A DNA stretch of 64,000 nucleotides. It comes from Xylogone sp. PMI_703 (lineage: Eukaryota; Ascomycota; Leotiomycetes). The DNA is taken from contig JAJTUQ010000003.1 in NCBI GenBank assembly GCA_021399445.1, positions 3,658,001 to 3,722,000 of the forward strand. Direction: 5' to 3'. This document shows, piece after piece, positions 33,641 to 44,776 of this stretch. Position 1 is the stretch's first letter. Each line of letters begins with the position of its first letter. The notes beneath the pieces are model-generated. The model saw only the letters and a program-made list of their open reading frames with translations, made no database searches and was not told the origin of the DNA. The translations under genes and the position numbers were made by a program.

Positions 33641-35424
33641 CGTGAGTATAGAAGATTGAGTGTTAAATTCAACTGAAAGATAAAGGAACTAGGAGATCCC
33701 AATTGCTTTGATAGAAGATGAAGGGTAACAAAGAAATTTTTCCCGGAAGAATTGGATGGCCATAAGTACTCATGGCTCTGGAGACCCCGCCATGCTCCCG
33801 CTATGGTCCCGCGCTGAGTCCCGCTGATTGATAGTGGGGTGAAAGAGCAGAGATCCTGGATGAGGGGCAGTTCATTTCAACCGGGCGAGCCGCACAGAAT
33901 GATCTCCCACTCTCACATTTTTTCTGGGTTTCTGCATGCATTAGTTTCAGCGAAAAATCGCCCTATCGACAAACGTCATGCATGGCATTGACACGAGCTG
34001 CCGCATTAGATGTGCGTGCTAGAGCTAGTTGCGAGGAGCTATGGAGGGGTCGCGGAGCTCTTCTCAAAGCAATCTCGGATGGTCTCACCCGAGAAACGCT
34101 TGCCCAAAAGGGGTCCGGCGAGAGATTTTTGACAGCTCACCACTCTTGTTCTTCTCTGTTCATTCTTCCAATCATTATCATAGCTGACAAACGTTGCCAT
34201 GCGGTTACTTGCTCCATTTTGAGCATAATTGCCTATCTTGTTTCTTTTGCGCTCCAATGAGAGGAGTCAGATTGCATTTCTATACTCTCTCCACTTCTCT
34301 GCTACTTTTGTTAAAAGGGAGCTTTCTATGTGCCTATCTACGACTACGAAATCCTACGTGCTCCAAATAGGTTCTTTGTTTTCATGTAATGCTTGTGGCA
34401 AGAGAGCTCATGTTAACACCGTAAAAAGATCAGTCTGAAGAGTCTTGCTTCGGATATTGCACTAGGAAACCTGCTTTAGTAGGTGATGCATTACACTCTT
34501 AGCATCCTCATTCTCTGGCTATTTCTCTTTTCATCACGCATTTACGATCTTGTTGATGTACGACTCTCTCGTCGTATATCAAACATTGCCTCATTTCAAC
34601 GTAGTCTATGTTTAATAGGGAATATTGCTATCTGTTGCCTTTGTTGGCCTTCTAAATACTTGTAACGCACGATAGCTACCTAGTAATGGCCATTGGCTGC
34701 TCTTCTTAAAATTTGAGGGCCTGCAATCTTTCTATACGTCTTTGTATTGCGGCATTTCGCTGTTCAATCAAAGCACGCTAAAAGCTATGGGATATAAATC
34801 TGGATAGTCTACAATATGACCCTTCTATTTTACTATATCATACGGCCTATGTCAATGAACATTGCTGCAGCGTAGGGGGCGCAGGAGTTTGTTGTCAAGG
34901 TGTAGCCTCCGTAGTTATCTCGGCGGTGCTAAGGCTGCTACTACTTTGGGAAATCACACACCACCTCTCTCCATTTGAGTTTTCTCCATTATTCTACTTT
35001 CAGTAAACACCAATCTCATACCATACTCATAGCGACTTCATCATTCCTCGAAGTCCATTGCGTGTGACATCTCGCTCTATACACATATCTAGTAAGTTCG
35101 CCCCTATTTCTTGGAAGTGCTTCTCTTGCCCTCTACTTCCTACGGACATCGTGATCCACTACCGCCTTCCTCAATTTCTGGAAGCTACTCCTTCCTACCA
35201 TAGTCTCCCATTCATTCAGAGCAATAGTTAGAGTTGCAAAGGCAGACGATTATCACATCGTTTACAATTTCTAGCGGTTGCTTGTAGGTTTGCATTGCAT
35301 CAGGACCTTTGTTTTCACTGTTGATTTCTTTACATATTCCATTCCACTATATACGCGGGTTATTAACATCATTTGGACTAACACAGACTGAACCTAAATT
35401 AAGCTTGTATAGCGAATAGCCAAG
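33641..35424. other. Divergent intergenic region with probable 5' leader intron
   Basis: No coding gene is supported in these 1.8 kb. The promoter of the aldo-keto reductase adjoins 33641. The part next to 35424 is pyrimidine-rich (tcattcctcgaag, ctcgctctatacac), as in leaders of highly expressed fungal genes. A GTAAGT at about 35092 and several AG acceptors before 35425 allow an intron of about 300 bases in the 5' leader of the zinc-knuckle gene; this is inferred, not proven. Confidence 0.45.
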
Positions 35425-37369
35425 ATGTCTTGGGATACTCCTGTTGGAGGAGGCGATTTCGCCGCAACCTTCAATGATGATCATCCTTCCAACACTGCTA
35501 ACAACTCTGCTGGAGGTGACCCCTTCACGAGCACTCAAGAGGCGGGTTACCAAGATGGAGGTTTTGGTACTGGCGATGGTGGTGACGGTGGCAATTATGG
35601 CGGTGGAGGAAACGGCGCTTGCTTTAACTGTGGCGAGATGGGGTAGGTAACAATATGGGTATTACAAGCAACAGCGCTAATTAGACCACACAGTCACTCC
35701 AAGGCCGAATGTCCAGCTCCACCCAAGCCACGTGCTTGCTTTAACTGCGGTCAGGAAGGGTAAGAGAATATCACTGTTTCTACCAGCATTCACTTACATT
35801 ACTAGTCACAACAAGGCCGAATGCCCAAACGAAGCCGTTCCTCGTGAGTTCACTGGAACTTGTCGTATCTGTGAGCAGGAAGGTTATCGTGCTGCCGATT
35901 GTCCTACAGCACCTCCTCGCCTCTGCAAGAACTGCGATCAAGAAGGTAAACATTTTATAGAATTCAACTTCTTAAAGTTGAGGAGCACTAATTTTATTCA
36001 GGTCATACTATTCTTGAATGCAAGAACCCACGCAAGATTGATCGGTCAGATATTGAAGATGTTCAACCAGATGCAGCTTGGAATGAGCTTAAGGCTGCGG
36101 CAGCTGAGGGAGATATTGATGATGTCAAGATTGCTGTTGCCAAGTATATCAAGGCAATTCCTACTTGCACCTACATCGAACTCGAGAAAGCTTTCCGGGC
36201 TGAAAATATCAATGTCTACTTGATTGCCGTAGAAAAGGAGCTTGCTGCCACCTACACTAACATGGATCTTCAGGGTAACCTGGACCGCAAGTACACAGTT
36301 TCCTGGAGACTTTCTGACAAACCCAAGCGCCCCAAGGAAAAGGATGTTTGGCCAACTCCCGAAGAGAACCTCGAACGTCTAAGTGATGCTGGCGAACCAG
36401 TTGACCGTGGTATGCCAAAATGTCAAAACTGCAACGCTCTTGGACACACCTCGAAATTTTGCAAGGAGGAGAAAGTCGAGAATAATGATCGCCCATCAGT
36501 CTTGTGCTATAACTGCAATGAGGTCGGTCATCGTGTTCGTGATTGTAAGTGTAATAGATACTATATTACTGAAAAGAAAGCTGATAATCATAGGCCCTAT
36601 TCCCCGTGAGGATAGATTTGCCTGCCGTAACTGCAAGTTAGTATTGATACTCTGAATATTTCAAATTCTTTCGCTAATCTATCTATCAGGAAGTCTGGCC
36701 ATTCCGCTAAAGAGTGTACGTTATGATTATCCTTTTCTGCATATATTTCAAGGAAATACTGATATAACATTACAGGCCCCGAGCCGCGTAGTGCAGAAGG
36801 TGTTGAGTGCAAGAAGTGTGGTGAAAGTATGTAGTGTCACTCAATTCAAGATTCAAATACTAACAATTGCAGCTGGTCACTTTGCTCGTGACTGTCCCAC
36901 TACTTCAGGTGATGGAGGTGGAATGTCATGCTTCAACTGCGGAGGTACCGGCCATCGTTCTAGAGATTGCACAGAACCCAAGAAGTTGATCTGCCGCAAC
37001 TGTGATGGTGAGGGCCATACTTCTAAAGAATGCCCCAAGCCTCGTGACTGTAAGTTTAAAGATTACCCAACACTGCTTCTTAGCTAATGTCTTTAGATTC
37101 TCGTGTCCAGTGCCAGAATTGCAAGCAGAGTAAGCATATACTGAGTAGGTCCATATTCTGTAGGCTAACGATATGTAGTGGGCCATACAAAGGTCAGATG
37201 CAAGCAACCATTGGTTCCTGATGAGGACGAACCCCAAGTCCAGGAGACCTATGACGAGAACGCTGGTGGTAATAATTTCGAGGACACCGACAAGTTCAAC
37301 ACCGGAGAACAGGACAATTTCGGCGCTTCTTCAGCCCCAGCTGGTGGTGCTGATGATTCGGGATGGTAA
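35425..37369 (+). CDS. Gis2/CNBP-like protein with eleven CCHC zinc knuckles
   Basis: Ten exons (35425-35642, 35694-35759, 35806-35945, 36002-36544, 36594-36636, 36690-36715, 36776-36826, 36873-37049, 37097-37129, 37179-37369) give 495 residues. The N-terminus is Gly/Asp-rich. Four knuckles follow (CFNCGEMGHSKAEC is the first), then a linker of about 130 residues, then seven more. The third has Tyr in place of His (CRICEQEGYRAADC). The linker (AWNELKAAAAEGDIDDVKIA... and KDVWPTPEENLERL) has no counterpart in the 153-residue yeast Gis2. CNBP/Gis2 proteins bind single-stranded nucleic acid and mRNA and affect translation; the same role is likely here but not shown. Almost every intron falls inside a knuckle. 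Confidence 0.92.
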
Positions 37370-37923
37370 TTTTCCAGATTGGACCTTTATGCTGTGCTGG
37401 CTTCGTCGCCATATTAGGGGACTCTGGCATTTTCGGTATCATGGGGTTATTATCGTAGGGTGAGTGGTTTCTAAATTTGCTGAAGAGGTTGCTTGACTTC
37501 TGGGAGGCTATATGTTGCATGTTTGGGAGTGATGGTAGATAGAGGTCATCCCTTAGCAAGTAATAGAGCCTAGATACGATAATATGATTTGAGCAAACAG
37601 ATATGAACCGAATGTTGTGATATGTTTCTAATATTTGCTGGAATTCGGCAATAGTCATGCACCTTGGGAAGAAGGGAGATTCTGGGTGCCAAGTTTAGGA
37701 GCCTGAAATATTGAAGCATATACCAAGTATCTATTGGAATCTAATGATCATCTCCTAAACACCAAAGGCCTCTCAAGCCGAGATAGCTCTTCCTGTCTAA
37801 ATGCCAAGTATACCTAGAGCATTGCAAGGGAAAATAAACACTATCGTCGTTGTCGTAACAAACCGTTAAAAACATGCCATATCAACATACATACATCTAC
37901 ATATGCACATATAGGAAATAAAA
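37370..37923. other. Convergent 3' regions
   Basis: These 554 bases lie between two converging stop codons and hold two 3' untranslated regions. No gene or RNA is recognised. Confidence 0.6.
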
Positions 37924-38938
37924 TCACAACTTCGAAAACGTCGGCTTGGTCTTCTTAAGCCCCGACAGCAACGCCTGCGACAAATCATCCGTCTGCAACA
38001 TAGCCTGGTTCCAAATCGCCGTGTACCTCAGACTCTGCGCAACGCTGTGGTCCCTTGCATGATTCAACAGCTCCTTCGTGCCCTGCACCGCGACGGGGCT
38101 CTTGGACGCAATCAGCTGCGCCATGTTCAGCCCCGCCACGACGGCCTGCTCCTTGGTGTCGAGCACCTGGCTCACGAAGCCCACGCGCAGGGCCTCCTCG
38201 GCGCCGAAGATGCGTGCAGAGAGCGCGACGTCCTTGACCCAGGAGAGGTTCCCGACGACCTTGGGCAGGCGCGAGAGCGTGCCGACGTCGGCGGCGAGGC
38301 CGATGTCTACTTCCTTGACGGCGAATTTGGTGTCTTTGGCGCAGAGGCGGATGTCGGCGCAGGTGGACATGTCGATTGCGAGGCCGAGGGAGTAGCCGTG
38401 GAGGACGCAGATGACGGCTGGATTTGAGGGTTGCGATGTCAGTAAAGAATTGTGCTGTGGAAGGAATCAAATATATTGAGTGTATTTAAGATTGTGAATT
38501 AGAGGAGAGGGAGAATATGTGTGATGATGTGGATAATGCTGTTGATAGTAAAGAGAGAGGATTGGAATGGAAAGGAAAGGAAAACATACGCTTTTCGCAC
38601 TTCTCGATGGCGGAAACACAATCTTGAAACTCCTCTATATGTCTCCTCAAAAAAGCTGCTTTCCTTGCTGTATCGAGTGGGCTGTTCCCTCCTCCTAGGA
38701 CTCCCCCATTGCTACTAGCCGCCTCGACATCCAGTCCTGCGGTGAAGGCTTTGTCGCCTGCGCCAGAGAGCACGATGGCGCGCACTTCGGGATCGGTTGA
38801 GAGAGTTCTGAAGATGATGCCCAGCTCGAGCCACATGGGCTCGAAGTAGGCGTTGAGTTTCTCGGGGCGGTTGATTTGGACGTGGGTGATGTAGGGGAGA
38901 GGTTGAGTGACGAGGTGGTGGACGTAGGTGGTGGCCAT
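37924..38938 (-). CDS. Peroxisomal delta(3,5)-delta(2,4)-dienoyl-CoA isomerase
   Basis: Two exons (38938-38590, 38417-37924) give 280 residues; the intron is 172 bases. The fold is a crotonase. VNRPEKLNA-type HVQINRPEKLNAYF and the oxyanion-hole segments FTAGLDVEAA and LHGYSLGLAIDM are seen. EVDIGLAADVGTLSRLPKV is nearly identical in type to mammalian ECH1, and Glu152, Asp160 and Asp132 match its three acidic catalytic residues. The enzyme shifts double bonds so that unsaturated fatty acids with odd-numbered double bonds can pass through beta-oxidation. The last three residues, SKL, are a peroxisomal targeting signal type 1. CACGTG at 39095-39100 lies in the promoter. Confidence 0.93.
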
Positions 38939-41592
38939 GATTGATGGGGATGAGAGATATGGCGGTGATGCTATCTAGGAATAGGAGATCTCTATCTGGA
39001 GGATCGGGATTGAAACAGTTATTCTGATATTATTTTATTTTGTGCTTGGTTTTTGTGCTCTGCTTTCCGCTTTTGAGCTGTTCTTGTGAGGTTTCACGTG
39101 CGAAGTTGATGGTGCACGCATTTTAAACTTTTCTGGGGTAAGCTCCCAGCACACCGAGGGACCGCGAGCCGAGGCAAGTGATAAAGCTTCGCTAACGGGC
39201 ATTCTGATTGGATAGATAGCGGATTTAGAGGTCGAGGCTTATGACTCGGACAATAGGATTCAATAGGCAAAAGTTAGAAGAGGATTGTTGGAGATGGTAT
39301 GAAGTGAGGAGGAAGTATCTGACTCGGTTATATGAGCTCAGTACTGTGTTGTTAGCGGAAGCTGATGTTGCCGTTGGTGGGAAGGGGTTGAGTCCATCGA
39401 TGATTGGGAGCCCGCGATGCAGTAACACAGTAAAAGCAAAAACACCGATGGGCGACGGACTTAGGTGCGCATGAGCACGGCTTTAAACGGAACTATCGCC
39501 TTCAAGCCCCAAATTCCTTTTCCTTCTTTTTAGGAAAAATATATTTGTCATCAGCATATAAGAGAGAGGGTAAAGCAGTCAGCACGAGTAGTAGATGGGA
39601 TGCGGAAACGGGAAGTTGAGAAAAGGCCGTCGGAAGACGGAGGAACCTTGAGCGTCCTAATCCAACAGAAAGATGGTGGGCAGAGGGATGTCCATGGTTG
39701 ATGGAACACGGCAAGTGATGGAAAGACACATCCTTCACTCCACTATGATCAGCGCAGGACTGGGGAGGTTCATTCCTACGGAAGCAGTGTAGGTGGGATG
39801 TGATGAGATGAGGGGACAGAAGAGGGAAAGAAATGGATTGCGGAGAAACATTCGCAAGTTTCTTTCGAGTAAGAACCATAACCTTACAGGCGTAACCACA
39901 TTTTGAAGGTGCTTACAGGACTTTTCTTCCTCCATTAAGTCGCAATATCCGCAGTGTTTGTGCAATAATACCCGATGTTCTCTTTTGCAGCGAGTGAGTC
40001 GAATGTGGTAGGTTTATGGCTAGATGGATGATCGAGTCCGCAACCCGGCAGTGGGCTGTCAGCATGCCGGCATTTTCCAACGAGCTAGAACACGCCGTGA
40101 AGGGCGCTAGAAGTCTGGTGATTGTTGGCTCGCTTGGAAGACAACATTCAGCACCTGCAGTGTACGTAACTCCCCGAACTCTCACTCATAATCACTGTAG
40201 GAGCTGATTGGAGTCTGTGTCCGCATGGGAATTGTCCGTACGAATGCTGTCTTACTTCCTGATCCGTCTTATCGTCTTACGGCAACTTGCAGCAACGTTG
40301 TCTTGGATATTAAGTTACAGTGCTGGACTTACCTAAAGCATTGTGCCGTCTTACCTGTCTCAGTGCTGTCTACGACGGTAGCACATGGCCTGCCGTTGGA
40401 CGGAGGGACAAACGGGCATCTCTTGCTCCTCCCCCCACGGGCGCTACTGCAGGGTGCGGTCAGAGGCTCCAGCACGGGAGCACAGGGCTTCGGCAGGTCT
40501 TCGGGGGCGTTTTAGGCTGCTCCAGATGCTGCTGGGGAGGTGATGGAGAGGTGCTGGGGAGGCCTCTAGGCGGCCCACACTGCTGCTTGACACTAAAGCA
40601 ATCCCCCCAATCACGCCGCAACAGTTGAGCCGGAGTCGGTTTCTGCCGTAAACTGAAAGTACCGTGCAGCACGCTTTGTGCCTTCTAGTACAGCACACAG
40701 TAAGCTGCTGTTAGGTATCCCCCGGGCAGATCTCGCTGGCTAATTTAGCTAGTTATCTGGCTGAGGGGCGCTTTCTTGGGGCTGACGTTGCAAAGGCCGA
40801 TCGAGATACCCGTACGGTTACTTCCAACAGTACAGCGCCGGCTCTTCCCATTTTCTTGCGCCAGAAGCCCCGTTATCAGATCTGTGTCACAACACTTCCA
40901 GGCGCAGACACTCTCGCATCTCCACTACTCTTCCTCTCGCGGCTGCCATCTCTTCTTCTTTAACTTTTCTCGCATTCTCTCGTATTCCCTTCTCTCACTC
41001 GACACATCACCCTATCCCACTCCGAACATGGGCTTCCCCAGCCCTGCGTCAGCCATGAAATAGCCATGCCCCGTGTGCAACGGTTGTGAGGATCGCAGGA
41101 GCTTCCCCCCTCTGCTGCATCGTATCAGAACCCCAGAGCGACCATCTTAGGCTTCTTAGCATCTATCCATCCTCGTCCTGGCTGCTGTGGGCGTGCGGAT
41201 CGGCGGTGAAGCCCCCAGCCATTGGAGCTGGGCACGTTCGTGACCTGCGTTTCGCGCGGCTGATCTACGCTCTGGTGCTTTGGTGAGTGTCACTCTGACT
41301 TGCGTGTTGCGGCTACCGTCCAGCTCCTGTCCCTACCACCGTCCCGCGAAACGGCGACCTGCCGCGGGCTGCCCGCACTCTGCGGCGGTCGATCTTGAGG
41401 CTGGCCTTGGATAATAAACGTTTCTCGAGACCAGTATATTTATTCAGTTATTTTGTTCTTCTTCTCTTGTATCTGGCACGAGAGTGCCGTTGAAACCTTG
41501 CTGAGACATATTGAAAGTGCTGATGTGTGTTTGGTGTGTGTTGCTAGAGCAGGTTTACCAGGTTAATAAATTAGCTCGAGGTACCTCTCAGA
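38939..41592. other. Divergent intergenic gap of 2.65 kb
   Basis: No supported gene. Bases 40320-41400 are G/C-rich and similar in style to the 7.4-9.2 kb stretch; 41400-41592, next to the following gene, is A/T-richer. Frames up to 125 codons occur on both strands without recognisable motifs. A leader intron of the fusion gene at 41593 is possible but cannot be placed. Confidence 0.5.
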
Positions 41593-44493
41593 ATGTTCAC
41601 TATCAATCAGTCGGCTCTACCCTTTGTGCAGACTCGGCAGGCCCTGCTCGTTCTCGATCTCCAAGATGATCTGGTGTCCTCGAGCGGTCGGCTCCATGTG
41701 AACTCCCCGCCATCCTTTGTTGAGCGCACCGTCAATCTTGCAGACCAGTTCCGTGCTTCGGGCAAGGTGATATGGATTCGCAGCCAGTTCGAGGCCTCGC
41801 GGCCGGTGAATGGCTTGGAGGGCGATTTCGAGAACATTATAACAGACCATGAGGTGGTCCAAGGCATCCAGAAACGAATGAGGAGCTCGAGACGGAAACT
41901 GCCCCAGAGCATTCTGGAGATGCAGACCAAGGAATTGGAGGCTGATGGAGACTCAGCAGAGCTCGCTGCAGACGCAGATGAAGCTTCTGGAAACGAGGCG
42001 TTCCTCACGGCCGCACCTGGAGAACAACACCCACAGATTGTTCAGTGTGACTCACCTGGCGCAGACTTCTGCGAGGCTGTAAAGACGTCAATGGCAGGGC
42101 GTGATGATATGGTCCTACACAAATCATACTACTCGGCCTTCAAGGATGGCCGCCTGGTGCAGACCTTGCGTGGCCAGTTTGTCACCGAGATCTATATATG
42201 TGGTGCTCTTACCAACGTCAGTGTTTTTGCGACGGCAATGGACGCAGCTCGTCACGGGTATGCTATAACCTTAGTTGATGACTGCCTCGGGTACCGAAGC
42301 AAAGCAAGACACGACGAAGCTATACGTAGGCTAACTGACTTCACGGGCTGTGATATCACTACGAGTGACGAGCTCATCGAGACTTTTCAACCACGAAGCA
42401 AAGGTACTAGCTCCCGAAAGTCAAGCACTAGGAAATCTACCAGCAGTAGAAGAGATTATTCAAATTTAGAGGCTTCCCTAGCTGGACTGAGGATTGACGG
42501 AGACTCGCTGCCGGATGAATCACAAGTAGACATGTCTGAATATCTAGGAAGACAGAATGGAGCTGACGGGCTGGTCCCGAAAGAAAGAGTCAAGTCCAAG
42601 GTTAGAACGAGGCGGCGGCCAAAGACGGACGGAGACAAATCTGACAAACCCAAGTTATCGGGGAAATCTCGCAGTCCGCCAGCTACCAATGAGGAACCCC
42701 CTTCACCTCCTCCTACGGTGGTACCTGAACTCGTACCTGACGAAGAAGAGGAACCGGTTTCGCTTGCTGTTGATGAGAATGAAGAATTATTATCTGAACC
42801 ACGAAGTGACAACACAAGTCCAAAAAACAATTCTGGAGAAAACCTAGGTGCAAATGCCGATCCTGCGACAGATACTCTCGATGACAAGCCTGAAGTCAAA
42901 GAGACTCCTATACCAAACAAAGAGAAATCAGAATCAATCGAATTAACCACTGTACTTAAACACGACGATCCTCCATCGCCAAAAACCCCTATTCCTATAT
43001 GTGAAGGTGATACTACAGTCATTGAGGACCTCCTTCCAGTCGATGTGGAACTCGGAATCTTCGAAAAGCTAAGAGATGAGATCCGTTGGCAGAAAATGTC
43101 ACATCAAGGCGGCGATGTTCCACGCCTCGTTGCTGTTCAGGGTGAGGTCGCAGAAGATGGCAGTATACCAATATATCGTCACCCGGCCGATGAGTCACCT
43201 CCACTCCATGCTTTCTCTCCAACTGTGCGTTTAATCAAGCAATATGTGGAAGAAAAGCTTGGCCATTCGGTGAATCATGTATTAATCCAGTTCTACCGTA
43301 CTGGAACCGACTACATCTCTGAGCATAGTGACAAGACGTTAGATATTGTTCCGAATACCTTCATCGCTAACGTCAGTCTGGGGGCTCAGAGAACGATGAC
43401 CTTTCGTACCAAGAAACCTCTAAAGATTGAATCCTCAACTGGAGAATCTACACCACCGCCGAGACAATCGTATAGAGCGCCACTTCCCCATAATTCGCTT
43501 TGCAGGATGGGGCTCGTTACCAACATGCGATGGCTTCACTCTATCCGACAGGATAAGCGAATGGTCAGTGAGAAGTCTGAGGCTGAGCTGGCTTATGATG
43601 GTGGGCGAATCTCTCTCACTTTCAGACTCATCGGTACCTTTTTGGATAGAGACCAATCCAAAATCTGGGGTCAAGGTGCAACACACAAATCGAGAGAAGA
43701 TGCTCGCCCTGTCATTAATGGTGACACCGAAGAATCTAAGGAGATGCTTATAGCCTTTGGAACGGAGAACCACAGCACTGAATTTAACTGGAAAGACGTT
43801 TATGGTACTGGCTTCGATGTTCTTCATATATCTAATACTCGCAAGCTCTTCTTGTCAGGTGATTCCATTTCGGATACCAGGGTCAAGATGATGCTCGCGG
43901 AGTATGGCCTGGAATGGACAGAAGCGAGCCTTTCTCCGCCGTTTAAATGGAAGAATGGAAGTTCCCAGGAAGACGCACCGGCTGTTCCACAGGCGTTGCC
44001 TATCAAACTTGTGGATAACGACGCCAGTCACTCCATCATTGAAGGAGACCTCGCGATCCTGTTGTACCTGGACGCCAATTATAAGCCCAAGGATACCCCA
44101 TCACCAAAGTCTCAGGCTACCATTGCGCGACAATTCTCTCGTCTTTTTGCGACGGAGAATCTAGTTAAGAGCTGGCGTATTTCTCGTTCTAATGCTAAGG
44201 CCTTTCGACAGGAGCTTGATCTGTGGGAAAGTCTCGCTGCTGAAGGCAAATTCATAGCTGGTCCAGATATAACAGTTGCGGATTTAGCGTTATGGCCAGT
44301 TTTGGACGAGATACTGAAGGAGATATCCCTGCAAACAGAGGAGCGGAAAGGCTTGAAAGCTTATCACGAACGTATCAAGAAGCGACCTGCTATAGCTGCC
44401 ATGTTATTAGATCCAACTGAGAGTGAAGTACACGCAAAGATAGGTGTTTCAGAACTGGTTACAGCTGAGGGCAGCAGTGCTAAAGCAGATTAG
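41593..44493 (+). CDS. Three-domain fusion: isochorismatase-like, AlkB-like dioxygenase, GST-like
   Basis: An uninterrupted frame of 966 residues, unlike the intron-rich neighbours. Residues about 16-265 are an isochorismatase/nicotinamidase-like fold: Asp22 in LLVLDLQDD and Lys177 in VLHKSYYSAF match two of the catalytic triad. GALTNVSVFATAMDA has Ser210 where the cysteine is expected. Residues 270-480 are charged and disordered. Residues about 482-690 are an AlkB-type 2-oxoglutarate/Fe(II) dioxygenase: H578-x-D580 in ISEHSD, His649 in RWLHS, and Arg672/Arg678 in RISLTFR, with the order closest to ALKBH2/3. Residues about 745-945 look like a glutathione-S-transferase fold, with AGPDITVADLALWPVL in its C-terminal half. 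AlkB proteins remove alkyl groups from nucleic acids; the roles of the flanking domains are unknown. Confidence 0.9.
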   Translation: MFTINQSALPFVQTRQALLVLDLQDDLVSSSGRLHVNSPPSFVERTVNLADQFRASGKVIWIRSQFEASRPVNGLEGDFENIITDHEVVQGIQKRMRSSRRKLPQSILEMQTKELEADGDSAELAADADEASGNEAFLTAAPGEQHPQIVQCDSPGADFCEAVKTSMAGRDDMVLHKSYYSAFKDGRLVQTLRGQFVTEIYICGALTNVSVFATAMDAARHGYAITLVDDCLGYRSKARHDEAIRRLTDFTGCDITTSDELIETFQPRSKGTSSRKSSTRKSTSSRRDYSNLEASLAGLRIDGDSLPDESQVDMSEYLGRQNGADGLVPKERVKSKVRTRRRPKTDGDKSDKPKLSGKSRSPPATNEEPPSPPPTVVPELVPDEEEEPVSLAVDENEELLSEPRSDNTSPKNNSGENLGANADPATDTLDDKPEVKETPIPNKEKSESIELTTVLKHDDPPSPKTPIPICEGDTTVIEDLLPVDVELGIFEKLRDEIRWQKMSHQGGDVPRLVAVQGEVAEDGSIPIYRHPADESPPLHAFSPTVRLIKQYVEEKLGHSVNHVLIQFYRTGTDYISEHSDKTLDIVPNTFIANVSLGAQRTMTFRTKKPLKIESSTGESTPPPRQSYRAPLPHNSLCRMGLVTNMRWLHSIRQDKRMVSEKSEAELAYDGGRISLTFRLIGTFLDRDQSKIWGQGATHKSREDARPVINGDTEESKEMLIAFGTENHSTEFNWKDVYGTGFDVLHISNTRKLFLSGDSISDTRVKMMLAEYGLEWTEASLSPPFKWKNGSSQEDAPAVPQALPIKLVDNDASHSIIEGDLAILLYLDANYKPKDTPSPKSQATIARQFSRLFATENLVKSWRISRSNAKAFRQELDLWESLAAEGKFIAGPDITVADLALWPVLDEILKEISLQTEERKGLKAYHERIKKRPAIAAMLLDPTESEVHAKIGVSELVTAEGSSAKAD

Positions 44494-44687
44494 TTATGGC
44501 GTTCTCGGGGTGTGTTTGCTTTTCTGATTTCATTTTACTATGCTGCATAGCGCTGGACGAAATAGGGATTTGATATATTTTGTGGATAAGGGCATTTAGG
44601 TATGAGGTATGGATTTGGTTAGATCCAGTGCAAAAGCAATCACGATCTGTTATGAGAGATGGCCAAACTATTTATGTCCCTATTATA

Positions 44688-44702
44688 GCCAGTTTAACTG
44701 GC
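44688..44702. repeat. 15-base perfect palindrome GCCAGTT-T-AACTGGC
   Basis: It lies between the converging stop codons at 44493 and 44777. It could fold as a small hairpin in either 3' untranslated region or be chance. Confidence 0.5.
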
Positions 44703-44776
44703 AGGAATCATTTCTAGAATATAATACTCTTCTCATCCTTCATCAGGCACATATTAAGGTAGTTGATTTTTCTCCT

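Noticed and set aside
38047..38427. Plus-strand frames opposite the dienoyl-CoA isomerase
   Set aside because: Antisense to a gene with catalytic residues and an SKL end.
42456..43022. 188-codon minus-strand frame within the fusion gene
   Set aside because: Shadow of the disordered linker of the isochorismatase-AlkB-GST protein; Ser-rich mirror of Glu/Asp/Ser codons.
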